This document shows, one piece after another, positions 36,288 to 44,246 of a stretch of 64,000 nt of DNA (the first letter of the stretch is position 1; every line of letters starts with the position of its first letter). The notes beneath the pieces were generated by a model, which was given only the letters and a program-made list of their open reading frames with translations, was not told the origin of the DNA and ran no database searches. The translations under genes were made by a program, and so were the position numbers. The stretch is taken from NCBI RefSeq assembly GCF_013390595.1, contig NZ_JACAWV010000008.1, positions 620,001 to 684,000 of the forward strand, given 5' to 3'. The stretch comes from Rhizobium sp. RM (lineage in GTDB: Bacteria; Pseudomonadota; Alphaproteobacteria; Rhizobiales; Rhizobiaceae).

Positions 36288-37532
36288 ATGGAATTGCGTG
36301 ATACCGTTTTGCGCCAGCTTAAGAACCGTCGTGAGGGTTTCAGTCTCGAACAGCCCTTCTATACGGACCCGGACTATTTCAAGCTGGACATGGAAACGAT
36401 CTGGTACCGCGACTGGCTGTTCGTCGCCCATGATTGCGAAGTACCAAAGCCTGGCACTTACGTTACGGTGCAGATCGGCGCCTATTCGGTCATTGTCGTG
36501 CGTGGTCGCGATGGCGCAATTCGCGCCTTCCACAACTCCTGCCGTCATCGCGGTTCGCGCGTCTGCACGTCTCACAAGGGGCAGTCGGCCCGTCTGGTCT
36601 GTCCTTATCACCAGTGGACTTACGATCTGGATGGCAAGCTGCTCTTTGCCCGCCACATGGGTGAGGATTTCGACAAGGGCGAATTTGGCCTGAAGCCCGT
36701 CGCCTGCGAAAGCGTCGCGGGTTACGTGTTCATCTGTCTCGGCGCACAGCCGGCGGATTTCTCACCGGTCAGGGCCGAGGTGGAGGCCTACATGGCGCCG
36801 CACCGCATCCAGGAAGCGAAGGTTGCGCACGAAAGCACGATCATCGAAAAGGGCAACTGGAAGCTTGTCTGGGAAAACAACCGTGAGTGCTACCACTGCG
36901 CGGCCAACCATCCCGAACTCTGCCGCACCTATCCGGAAAATCCAAGTGTGACGGGGACCGATGGCGGTGCAAGCGACCCTGAGATCGGCGGTCATTGGGC
37001 ACGCTGCGAAGCCGCTGGTCTGCCGAGCCGCTTCAAGATCGACCCGAAGGGGCAGTTCCGCGTTGCCCGCATGCCGCTGATTGGCGAAGCGGAAAGCTAT
37101 ACAATGTCGGGAAAGCGCGCTGTGAGGCGCCAGCTTTCTGATGATGTGACGATCAGCCATATCGGCGCATTGCTTCTGTTCCATTACCCGACGACCTGGA
37201 ACCATTTTCTGGGCGATCACTCCATTTCCTTCCGCGTGTTGCCGCTCAGCGCCGAAGAAACCATGGTCACCACCAAATGGCTGGTTCACAAGGATGCGGT
37301 GGAAGGTGTCGATTACGATCTCGAAGAACTGACGCATGTCTGGAACGAGACCAACGATCAGGACCGCCGCATCGTTGAGGAAAATGCGTTCGGCATCCGC
37401 TCGCCCGCCTATGAACCTGGCCCTTACTCTATGGAGGATGAAGGCGGTGTGATGCAGTTCGTCAACTGGTATGCCGACTTCATGGTCGACCGGCTGTCCG
37501 GCGACAAGGCAAGGCTTTCTGCAGTCGCGTGA
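36288..37532 (+). CDS. gbcA: Glycine betaine monooxygenase, Rieske oxygenase subunit (414 aa)
   Basis: Rieske non-heme iron oxygenase close to Pseudomonas GbcA, which demethylates glycine betaine to dimethylglycine. The Rieske motifs are CRHRGSRVC and CPYHQW. The mononuclear iron region is WENNRECYHCAANHPELC. Shared segments include SLEQPFYTDP, TMVTTKWLVHKDAVEGVDYD and NDQDRRIVEEN. Stachydrine demethylase is a related rhizobial enzyme, so that substrate is an alternative. ATG 36288 follows GAGGATG; an in-frame ATG at 36219 adds 23 residues. The reductase gene starts 7 bases after the stop. Confidence 0.9.
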   Translation: MELRDTVLRQLKNRREGFSLEQPFYTDPDYFKLDMETIWYRDWLFVAHDCEVPKPGTYVTVQIGAYSVIVVRGRDGAIRAFHNSCRHRGSRVCTSHKGQSARLVCPYHQWTYDLDGKLLFARHMGEDFDKGEFGLKPVACESVAGYVFICLGAQPADFSPVRAEVEAYMAPHRIQEAKVAHESTIIEKGNWKLVWENNRECYHCAANHPELCRTYPENPSVTGTDGGASDPEIGGHWARCEAAGLPSRFKIDPKGQFRVARMPLIGEAESYTMSGKRAVRRQLSDDVTISHIGALLLFHYPTTWNHFLGDHSISFRVLPLSAEETMVTTKWLVHKDAVEGVDYDLEELTHVWNETNDQDRRIVEENAFGIRSPAYEPGPYSMEDEGGVMQFVNWYADFMVDRLSGDKARLSAVA

Positions 37533-37539
37533 TCCGAAG

Positions 37540-38622
37540 ATGAACATGGCCGTAAGTTACAAGCACATCGATGAAATGAAGCCGTGGAGCGACAAGCTCC
37601 ACCTCCTGGAGTGCGTTTCGGTGACGCCGGAAACGCCTGATGTAATGACGTTCCTGTTCCGCTCGGAGGACGAGAACTGGTTCCGGTATTTGCCCGGCCA
37701 GTTCGTCACCCTGGAGCTTCCGGTCGGGTCTGAGCCGCTGTTTCGCACCTACACATTGTCATCCAGTCCCTCGCGGCCTTACTCTCTTTCGGTGACAGTG
37801 AAGGCACAGGCCAACAGTATCGGCACGCGCTGGATGTTCGAAAACTTGCGTCCAGGCATGAAAATCAGGGCGCTCGGACCGCTCGGCGATTTTTCTTACG
37901 TTCGTCACCCCGGAGAGAAGTATCTCTTCGTCTCGGCCGGGTCGGGCGTAACGCCGATGATGTCGATGGTGCGCGACATGAGCGATCGTGCACCGCAAAG
38001 CGATATCGCCTTCATCAACTGCTCCCGTTCGCCTTCGGATATCGTTTTCCGTCACGAACTCGAATATCTGGCGCGCTTCATGCCGAAGTTGTCGCTAGGC
38101 TTCATTGTCGAGGGCTGCGGAAGAACCGATTTGTGGTCGGGTCTCAAGGGCATGATCGACAAAGCGAAGATCGCATTGCTTGCGCCGGATTTCATGGACC
38201 GCACCGTATTCTGTTGTGGCCCGGAACCATTCATGGCGGCTGTGCGCTCGATGCTGGAGGCATCGGGTTTCGACATGAGCCGTTACCATCAGGAAAGCTT
38301 TGCCCCTGCTGCTCCGGTCTTCGTCGGTGAGAGCGCCGTCATCGATGCGGATGGCGAGGCAATGGCAAGTGTCGGCTTCACGCTGTCGGGCAAGGAAGCG
38401 CCATGCCAGCCGGGCCAGACGATCTTGATGACGGCCCGTGCTGCTGGAGTGCGTATCGGCGCTGCCTGCGAATCCGGCATCTGTGGCACCTGCCGCGTGC
38501 TCAAACTCTCGGGCGAAGTTGAGATGAGCCACAATGGCGGAATTCTCGATGAGGAGATCGAAGAAGGCTACATTCTTGCCTGTTGCTCACGTCCCTTGAC
38601 CGATGTGAAGGTCGAAGCGTGA
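37540..38622 (+). CDS. gbcB: Glycine betaine monooxygenase reductase subunit (360 aa)
   Basis: Electron-transfer partner of the Rieske oxygenase. An N-terminal FAD-binding domain (RYLPGQFVTLELPVG, FRTYTLSSSPS) is followed by an NAD(P)-binding domain (LFVSAGSGVTPMMSMVRDM, VFCCGPEPFM). A plant-type 2Fe-2S ferredoxin domain at the end carries CESGICGTC and the fourth Cys in ILACCSRPL. The gene begins 7 bases after gbcA, and the two are translated from one message. Start ATG 37540; ATG 37546 is possible. Confidence 0.92.
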   Translation: MNMAVSYKHIDEMKPWSDKLHLLECVSVTPETPDVMTFLFRSEDENWFRYLPGQFVTLELPVGSEPLFRTYTLSSSPSRPYSLSVTVKAQANSIGTRWMFENLRPGMKIRALGPLGDFSYVRHPGEKYLFVSAGSGVTPMMSMVRDMSDRAPQSDIAFINCSRSPSDIVFRHELEYLARFMPKLSLGFIVEGCGRTDLWSGLKGMIDKAKIALLAPDFMDRTVFCCGPEPFMAAVRSMLEASGFDMSRYHQESFAPAAPVFVGESAVIDADGEAMASVGFTLSGKEAPCQPGQTILMTARAAGVRIGAACESGICGTCRVLKLSGEVEMSHNGGILDEEIEEGYILACCSRPLTDVKVEA

Positions 38623-38646
38623 TGTCATCCTCCATCACGTTGTGAT

Positions 38647-38671
38647 GGAACTAATTTTCCCCTTTTGCGTT
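38647..38671 (+). promoter_or_regulatory. Putative EcfG/RpoE2-type stress promoter
   Basis: GGAAC (38647-38651), 16 bases, then CGTT (38668-38671): an exact match to the GGAAC-N16/17-CGTT promoter of the alphaproteobacterial general-stress sigma factor. It is 111 bases upstream of the first BA14K gene. Confidence 0.55.
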
Positions 38672-38782
38672 AGCTGCGTATCGGGTTCTTTTCGGGTTTC
38701 ACGGGGCTGACCGTTATCGCCGACTAGAATGGACGATAACCGGCGTGCAGAGCAGCGCGCGACAGCAAATGGAGGAAACACC

Positions 38783-39247
38783 ATGCTGAATTTCCGGACA
38801 ACGAGCGTTGCCACAGCGCTCGTCGTGTTCCTGACAAGTTTTACACCTTCGCAGGCATTCCAGGTTCCGGTCCCGACACCGAAGCCGGTTTCGACTGCGT
38901 CGGATATTGTCGTGCCGGTCCAGTATCGTGAATGGGATAGGAGAAGGCCACCAGGCGATCGTATGTACCGTCCGCGTCCGCCCCGTGACGGCTATTATAA
39001 TGGCCATCGCGGCTACAGGGATCGCCGCCCCGGTTACCGTTATCACAACGGCTATTGGTTCCCGCTGGCAGCCTTTGCGGCTGGCGCCATCATCGGCGGC
39101 GCGGTGGCACAGCCGTCACGTCCCGCCTACGGTGGCAGCCATGTCGAATGGTGCCAGAACCGTTGGCGTTCGTACCGTGCTTACGACAACACCTATCAGC
39201 CGAACAGTGGTCCGCGACGCATTTGCGTTTCTCCTTACAGCCGCTGA
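38783..39247 (+). CDS. BA14K family protein, copy 1 (154 aa)
   Basis: Signal peptide FRTTSVATALVVFLTSFTPS is followed by an Arg/Tyr/Gly-rich segment and a conserved hydrophobic helix (FPLAAFAAGAIIGGA). The C-terminal BA14K signature is WCQNRWRSYRAYDNTYQPN, ending in a second Cys (RRICVSPYSR). BA14K was described in Brucella as an immunoreactive, lectin-like membrane protein. GGAGG precedes the ATG. A paralogue follows 213 bases downstream. An EcfG-type promoter motif lies upstream. Confidence 0.9.
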   Translation: MLNFRTTSVATALVVFLTSFTPSQAFQVPVPTPKPVSTASDIVVPVQYREWDRRRPPGDRMYRPRPPRDGYYNGHRGYRDRRPGYRYHNGYWFPLAAFAAGAIIGGAVAQPSRPAYGGSHVEWCQNRWRSYRAYDNTYQPNSGPRRICVSPYSR

Positions 39248-39460
39248 CGGTTGTGTTCGAAAACCCGGATCATTTCCGGGTTTTCGGCCCTTAGGGGCAG
39301 ATCTGGTAAACGACACGTGATTGCAGCGTTAATGCTGGGTTCAGGCGAAAACTCATAGCCTGAGACATGTAAAAGCCGCGCCAGGGCTGAAAATTGGCCA
39401 AAATGGAGAAAACCAGATTCACAATACGGCCTAGTGACCGTCGTGAATGGAGGAAGTCAG

Positions 39461-39952
39461 ATGAAAAGCTATGTTAAGACTATCTTTGCTGCTGGTCTTT
39501 CTGCGATCATGGTTGCAGGCGCTATCGTTCCGGCGCAGGCCCTGCCATTGACCATGGCGCCGAAGAGCGTCGAAACGGCAGGCAGCGATGTGGTGAACGT
39601 GCAGTACTATCGTGACCGCTACGAGCGCCGTGGCTGGTATAACGGCCATCGCGGTTATCGCGATTACCGTCCGGGTTACCGCCATCGCGACGGTTACTGG
39701 TTCCCGCTTGCAGCCTTCGCAACGGGAGCGATTATCGGCGGTGCGCTGTCTCAGCCACGCGAAGTTTATCGCCCGGTACCGGAATACCGTCCGCGTCCAG
39801 TCTATCGCGAATATCGTCCGGTCTATCGCGGTGGCATGAGCCGCGCGCACGTGAACTGGTGCTATGGCCGTTATCGTTCCTACGATGCCGGTAGCAACAC
39901 GTTCCAGCCATATAATGGTCCGCGCCAGCCCTGCTATTCGCCTTACGGCTGA
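39461..39952 (+). CDS. BA14K family protein, copy 2 (163 aa)
   Basis: Same plan as the upstream copy: signal peptide ending IVPAQA, WYNGHRGYRDYRPGYRHRDG, helix FPLAAFATGAIIGGA, and C-terminal WCYGRYRSYDAGSNTFQPYN with a closing Cys. Between helix and signature there is an extra Arg/Tyr/Pro-rich repeat stretch (EYRPRPVYREYRPVYR) not seen in copy 1. GGAGG lies 8 bases before the ATG. The two genes are an ancient tandem duplication. No EcfG motif was found upstream of this copy. Confidence 0.9.
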   Translation: MKSYVKTIFAAGLSAIMVAGAIVPAQALPLTMAPKSVETAGSDVVNVQYYRDRYERRGWYNGHRGYRDYRPGYRHRDGYWFPLAAFATGAIIGGALSQPREVYRPVPEYRPRPVYREYRPVYRGGMSRAHVNWCYGRYRSYDAGSNTFQPYNGPRQPCYSPYG

Positions 39953-39977
39953 TCGCATAAGCGCTCAGATTGACAGG

Positions 39978-40005
39978 AAAGCCGCCCCGCCCGGGCGGCT
40001 TTTAT
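39978..40005. terminator. Bidirectional terminator
   Basis: AAAGCCGCCC (39978-39987) pairs with GGGCGGCTTT (39993-40002), with flanking A and T runs. It separates BA14K copy 2 from the convergent corA gene. Confidence 0.9.
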
Positions 40006-40014
40006 TTTGGCCGA

Positions 40015-41010
40015 TCAGAGAATGCGTGCCCGTTTCAGCACGAACCAGGCGAGCGCAACCGAGATGACGATGAACAGGCTCGCTGACAACGTTCCTCCTG
40101 TGCCAACCGTAAACGGCAATTCATCCGTATTCATGCCGAAGAAACCCGTCACAAGCGACGGCGGCAGAAGAAATGCGGTCATCAGGGAGAGAATGTAAAG
40201 GTGGCGGTTGGTCTCGGACGAGAGTTTGGAATCGATTTCCTCGTGCAGCAGACGGGCTCGTTCCTGCAAGGCGTAGACATCGTGGTCCACTGCCTCAAGA
40301 CGTCCCATCAGGCGTGAAGCAACATCCTCGAAGCCATCCGGCATCTCGTCTTCATCCACGGCCGATGCGCGTCGCATCAATGTCAGCACTGTGCGAAGGT
40401 GGCGGTGCAACCGGACGACCGTGCGACGGAGCGGCGCAAGGCGACGCCGTTCGTCGCGTGTCTCGCTGTCGTAAACGAGATCCTCGATCGTGTTGAGTTG
40501 CTCCGTGGTTTCCATCACCAGGCTGATGAGCGAACGTTGAAATTCCGCGACCAGACCCTCAAAGACATGTGATGGCGTCGTGTAGCGGTTGGCGTTCTTA
40601 TCAATTGCCGCTTTCAAGCGATCCACCGAGCGCAGCGGTTGAAGGCGCGTGGTGATAATGAAGCGATCACTGACCGCAAAGTGCAGCCATCCGAAGTCAC
40701 GCGTTTCTTGATCGAAATCGCGCTGGAAATCGACCAGCGTACCGTAGAGCGACTTTTCGTCGACGGTGATGGACGGATGCGTCTCATGGGTGGTGAGAGT
40801 CGCACGCGCGGTCGGATCGAGACCGGGGATCGTTTCTAGAAAGCCTGCCACGCGCTGGTCTGCCAGATTGAGATGCAGCCAGAAAAACCCACCACAATCG
40901 ACCATTTCGTTGAAACCGGCATCTGGCGCCAGCCGCCGGCAGGGCGCTTTTCCAGGCTGGAAGTGATAGGCCCAGACAAGGCCGGGGATAATGGGTGTTA
41001 CGAGATCCAT
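40015..41010 (-). CDS. CorA family divalent cation transporter (331 aa)
   Basis: Long cytoplasmic N-terminal domain, then two C-terminal membrane helices: LYILSLMTAFLLPPSLVTGF with the family motif GMN (GFFGMNTDELPF), and SLFIVISVALAWFVLKRARIL. Together with its length this fits the CorA/ZntB group. Whether it carries Mg, Zn or Co cannot be told. ATG 41010 (MDLVTPIIPG) has AGGA 9 bases upstream; the frame is open to 41148. A small hairpin, CGTTTC-N5-GAAACG (41056-41072), lies in its upstream region. Confidence 0.92.
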   Translation of the reverse strand: MDLVTPIIPGLVWAYHFQPGKAPCRRLAPDAGFNEMVDCGGFFWLHLNLADQRVAGFLETIPGLDPTARATLTTHETHPSITVDEKSLYGTLVDFQRDFDQETRDFGWLHFAVSDRFIITTRLQPLRSVDRLKAAIDKNANRYTTPSHVFEGLVAEFQRSLISLVMETTEQLNTIEDLVYDSETRDERRRLAPLRRTVVRLHRHLRTVLTLMRRASAVDEDEMPDGFEDVASRLMGRLEAVDHDVYALQERARLLHEEIDSKLSSETNRHLYILSLMTAFLLPPSLVTGFFGMNTDELPFTVGTGGTLSASLFIVISVALAWFVLKRARIL

Positions 41011-41265
41011 CGTGGCAGTCCTGACCGGCTGGATGGGAGGAGGGGAAGCATCCGTCGTTTCGGAATGAAACGGCGGCGGCAGCGCGGCACTTTTTTGAGG
41101 GCCGGTCCCGCGTGGTTTCGACCCAGGCCGCATGCAGAGCAAATTCATGTGACAGTTTCATAACGGTGACGGTCATGGCTGGCGGGAATTTTCAAATTGA
41201 CGTTTACGTAAAAATAATTTAGCCCGAAAACAGCATAGTACGGAACAGCTTCGGGAGGAGGCAGG

Positions 41266-43050
41266 ATGTATACCGCGCCGGTAGACGACATTGCGTTCAC
41301 GCTCAAACATGTCGCGGGCCTTTCAGATGCGCTGGCGAGCGCCGCGCTGGGTGACCTTGACGAAGATGTGGTGGATGCCATCCTGCACGAGGCGGGTCGT
41401 TTTGCGACGGACCAGGTTGCACCGCTTGCCGACATCGGTGACCGTCAGGGCGCCCGGCTTGTGGATGGCAAGGTCAGCACACCGGATGGCTGGGCCGATC
41501 TGTATCGCCGCTGGGCGGAAGCGGGCTGGAACAGCCTGACGGCGCCGGAAGAGTTTGGCGGCCAGAACCTGCCGCACATGCTGAACGTCGCTGCCCTCGA
41601 AATGTGGAACTCCGGTTCCATGGCCTTTGCGCTGGCGCCCACATTGACCATGGGCGCAGTCGAGGCCCTGGTGGCGCATGGCAGCAATGACCTTAAGCGC
41701 GCCTATCTTCCCAAACTCGTTTCCGGAGAATGGACCGGAACCATGAACCTGACCGAGCCCCACGCCGGCTCGGATCTCGGGGCGCTGAAAGCGCGTGCCG
41801 AACGTAAGGCCGACGGCACTTACAGGATTTTCGGCCAGAAGATTTTCATTACATGGGGCGAGCACGACGCGGCGGACAACATCATCCATCTCGTTCTCGC
41901 GCGCCTACCCGATGCGCCGGCCGGAACCCGCGGCATTTCGCTGTTCCTTGTTCCTAAATTCCTCCTTGATGACAACGGTCGTCCTGACGGCAGAAATGAC
42001 GTGTTCTGCCATTCGCTGGAACACAAGCTGGGTATCCACGGTTCGCCAACCTGCACGATGATTTTCGGTGACGGCAAGTTCGGAGAGGAAAAAGGCGCGC
42101 TCGGCTGGCTGGTTGGTGAGGAGAACAAGGGCCTCGCCTGCATGTTCACGATGATGAACAATGCCCGCCTTGCTGTTGGAATGCAGGGCGTGGCAATCTG
42201 CGAGGCAGCCACTCAGAAGGCGATTGCCTATGCCAGGGAACGTACGCAGGGCAAGGCGCCGGGCTGGCAGGGTTCCGGCATGAGCCCGATCATCGAACAT
42301 CCCGATATCGCCAGAACGCTTCTGACGATGAAGGCGCTGACGCAGGGTTCGCGGGCGATTTCCTTCAGTTGTGCGCACGCCATCGACATGGCGCATGCCG
42401 CTGAAAACGATGTGGATCGCAATCACTGGCAGGAGCGTGCTGCCCTGTTGACCCCGATCGCCAAGTCCTTTTCCACTGATGCGGGCGTTGATGTCGCTTC
42501 TCTGGGCATTCAGGTGCACGGCGGTATGGGCTTCATCGAGGAAACTGGTGCAGCCCGTTACCTGCGCGACGCGCGCATCGCACCGATCTATGAGGGCACC
42601 AACGGCATCCAGGCAATCGACCTCGTCATGCGTAAGCTGCCCTTGTCCGGCGGCGCGCAGGTGCGCGGCTTCATTCAGGAACTCAAGGAGATCGCCGCGC
42701 GTCTTTCCGCCTCCAACCGGGACGATCTCGGCAACACGGCGACCTATCTGGAGACGAGCCTTAACGATCTCGAAACAGTCACGGATTGGCTGCAGGAGCG
42801 CATCAAGAGTGGCGAAACCGATATCGCCCTTGCTGGTGCAACCCCCTATCAGCGGCTCTTTGGCCTCACGTTGACCGGTGCCTACCTTGCCAAGGGTGCG
42901 CTTGCTTCCGTGGATGATGGCAAGGGTGCGCATCGTGCATTGTTGTGCCGTTTTGCTGCGGAAAACCTGCTTGCTGAAACGGCGGCACTCAAGGATCGCG
43001 TCATGAGCGGCGCAGCAAGTCTTGCAGCGGCGCGTGCCGTGCTCGGTTGA
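41266..43050 (+). CDS. Acyl-CoA dehydrogenase, long DmdC-like type (594 aa)
   Basis: FAD-dependent dehydrogenase of acyl-CoA esters. The core motifs TMNLTEPHAGSDLGALKARA and YEGTNGIQAIDLVMRKL are those of the acyl-CoA dehydrogenase family. A roughly 45-residue N-terminal extension (DDIAFTLKHVAGLSDALA) and a C-terminal extra domain put it in the long group that includes 3-methylmercaptopropionyl-CoA dehydrogenase; true substrate unknown. GGGAGGAGG precedes the ATG. The crotonase gene begins 10 bases after the stop, forming a two-gene unit. Confidence 0.93.
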   Translation: MYTAPVDDIAFTLKHVAGLSDALASAALGDLDEDVVDAILHEAGRFATDQVAPLADIGDRQGARLVDGKVSTPDGWADLYRRWAEAGWNSLTAPEEFGGQNLPHMLNVAALEMWNSGSMAFALAPTLTMGAVEALVAHGSNDLKRAYLPKLVSGEWTGTMNLTEPHAGSDLGALKARAERKADGTYRIFGQKIFITWGEHDAADNIIHLVLARLPDAPAGTRGISLFLVPKFLLDDNGRPDGRNDVFCHSLEHKLGIHGSPTCTMIFGDGKFGEEKGALGWLVGEENKGLACMFTMMNNARLAVGMQGVAICEAATQKAIAYARERTQGKAPGWQGSGMSPIIEHPDIARTLLTMKALTQGSRAISFSCAHAIDMAHAAENDVDRNHWQERAALLTPIAKSFSTDAGVDVASLGIQVHGGMGFIEETGAARYLRDARIAPIYEGTNGIQAIDLVMRKLPLSGGAQVRGFIQELKEIAARLSASNRDDLGNTATYLETSLNDLETVTDWLQERIKSGETDIALAGATPYQRLFGLTLTGAYLAKGALASVDDGKGAHRALLCRFAAENLLAETAALKDRVMSGAASLAAARAVLG

Positions 43051-43060
43051 GGAGAACTGG

Positions 43061-43819
43061 ATGTCTGACGTTCATATTCTTGTCGAACGGATCGCCCATG
43101 CGCCGGAAGTTCTGGCCATTCGGTTCAACCGGCCTGAAAAGAAAAACGCCATTACCGACGCCATGTATCGCCGCATGGCAGAAGCCCTTGTTGCAGCCAA
43201 CAATGACCCGGAAACACGCGTCGTTGCGTTTCTCGGCACGGAAGGCTGCTTTTCTGCCGGGAATGACATGGCCGATTTTCTGGCCTTCGCGATGGCCGGT
43301 GGCAAGGGCAAACTCGCTGTTCTGGATTTCCTGACGGCGCTGGCAACCTTTGAGAAACCGCTGGTTTCGGGCGTGGATGGACTTGCAATCGGTATTGGCA
43401 CGACGCTGCATCTGCATTGCGATATGACGGTTGCCTCCAGCCGCAGCCTGTTCAAGACGCCCTTCGTTGATCTGGCGCTGGTGCCGGAAGCCGCTTCCAG
43501 CCTGCTTGCGCCACGCATCATGGGCCATCAGCGCGCTTTCGCCTTGCTCGCGATGGGAGAAGGTTTTTCTGCCGAGCAGGCATCTGCCGCCGGGCTGGTC
43601 TGGAAGGTCACGGAACCGGAACACGTCGAGACTGAGACGCTGGCAATCGCCATGCGTCTTGCGGCCAAACCGCCGGAAGCGCTGAAAATCGCTCGGGATC
43701 TGCTGCGCGGCAAGTCGGACGACGTGTTGGCCCGCATAGAAGACGAGGCGCGGCATTTTGTGGCGCGTTTGCAGAGCGCGGAAGCTAGAGCGGCCTTCGA
43801 AGCATTCATGCGCCGTTAA
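43061..43819 (+). CDS. Enoyl-CoA hydratase/isomerase (crotonase) family (252 aa)
   Basis: Crotonase fold. ALKKN-type segment FNRPEKKNAITDAMYRRM, the oxyanion-hole region FLGTEGCFSAGNDMADFLAF, and GVDGLAIGIGTTLHLHCDM are conserved, with the later APRIMGHQRAFALLAMGE segment. Together with the acyl-CoA dehydrogenase upstream it suggests a beta-oxidation-like pair. The catalytic Glu pair of true hydratases is not clearly both present, so isomerase or another reaction is possible. ATG 43061 has GGAG 6 bases before it. Confidence 0.9.
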   Translation: MSDVHILVERIAHAPEVLAIRFNRPEKKNAITDAMYRRMAEALVAANNDPETRVVAFLGTEGCFSAGNDMADFLAFAMAGGKGKLAVLDFLTALATFEKPLVSGVDGLAIGIGTTLHLHCDMTVASSRSLFKTPFVDLALVPEAASSLLAPRIMGHQRAFALLAMGEGFSAEQASAAGLVWKVTEPEHVETETLAIAMRLAAKPPEALKIARDLLRGKSDDVLARIEDEARHFVARLQSAEARAAFEAFMRR

Positions 43820-43848
43820 GCGTGCCCGAGGGAATTTCCGGTTATTAA

Positions 43849-43873
43849 GGAACTCGGCAATATCTGCCGGGTT
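43849..43873 (+). promoter_or_regulatory. Possible EcfG/RpoE2-type promoter
   Basis: GGAAC (43849-43853), 18 bases, then TT (43872-43873) fits the looser GGAAC-N18-TT form. With N16 the -10 element is GGTT rather than CGTT. It is 37 bases upstream of the small secreted protein gene. Confidence 0.4.
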
Positions 43874-43910
43874 AGATCGCGAAATCCGCCATCAGCCGAA
43901 AGCCGAGCCC

Positions 43911-44234
43911 ATGCGAAAAACTGTCTTCGCCGCGATTGCCATGATCCTGTCGACCTGCGTGGCACAGGCGGCCGCCGTGTCTCCACAAATGTCATATCCG
44001 CTTGGGCAGGACATCATTCTCGCGCAATCGGTCGTCACGCAGGATGGCCAGAACTTTTATTCCGGCAACAACCGTCAGCGTCAGCAGCGTGCACGCTTCG
44101 TCTGCGTCATCACGCCGCCTGACAGTGCCAATCGCAACCGGCCATATGTCTGCCCGGTCCAGCAGGGGCGGGTGGGTGGACGTTGCCGCTGCTCCGGCGT
44201 GGTGGGCAACGGCAACATCGATACTGCCTGGTAA
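43911..44234 (+). CDS. Small secreted Cys-rich protein (107 aa)
   Basis: Signal peptide FAAIAMILSTCVAQAAA is followed by a short mature protein with four Cys (FVCVIT, YVCPVQ, RCRCSG) and an Arg/Gln-rich NNRQRQQRARF segment. I do not recognise a family. The GGRCRCSGVVGNGNIDTAW end resembles small exported proteins of rhizobia. A possible stress promoter motif lies just upstream. It converges with the RNA methyltransferase gene, 12 bases away. Confidence 0.72.
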   Translation: MRKTVFAAIAMILSTCVAQAAAVSPQMSYPLGQDIILAQSVVTQDGQNFYSGNNRQRQQRARFVCVITPPDSANRNRPYVCPVQQGRVGGRCRCSGVVGNGNIDTAW

Positions 44235-44246
44235 ACAGTCTGGAGA

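Noticed and set aside
38685..38699. GTTC-N7-GTTT resembling a LexA box upstream of BA14K copy 1
   Set aside because: One of the eight core bases is wrong (GTTT), and it lies beside an exact EcfG promoter that explains the region better.
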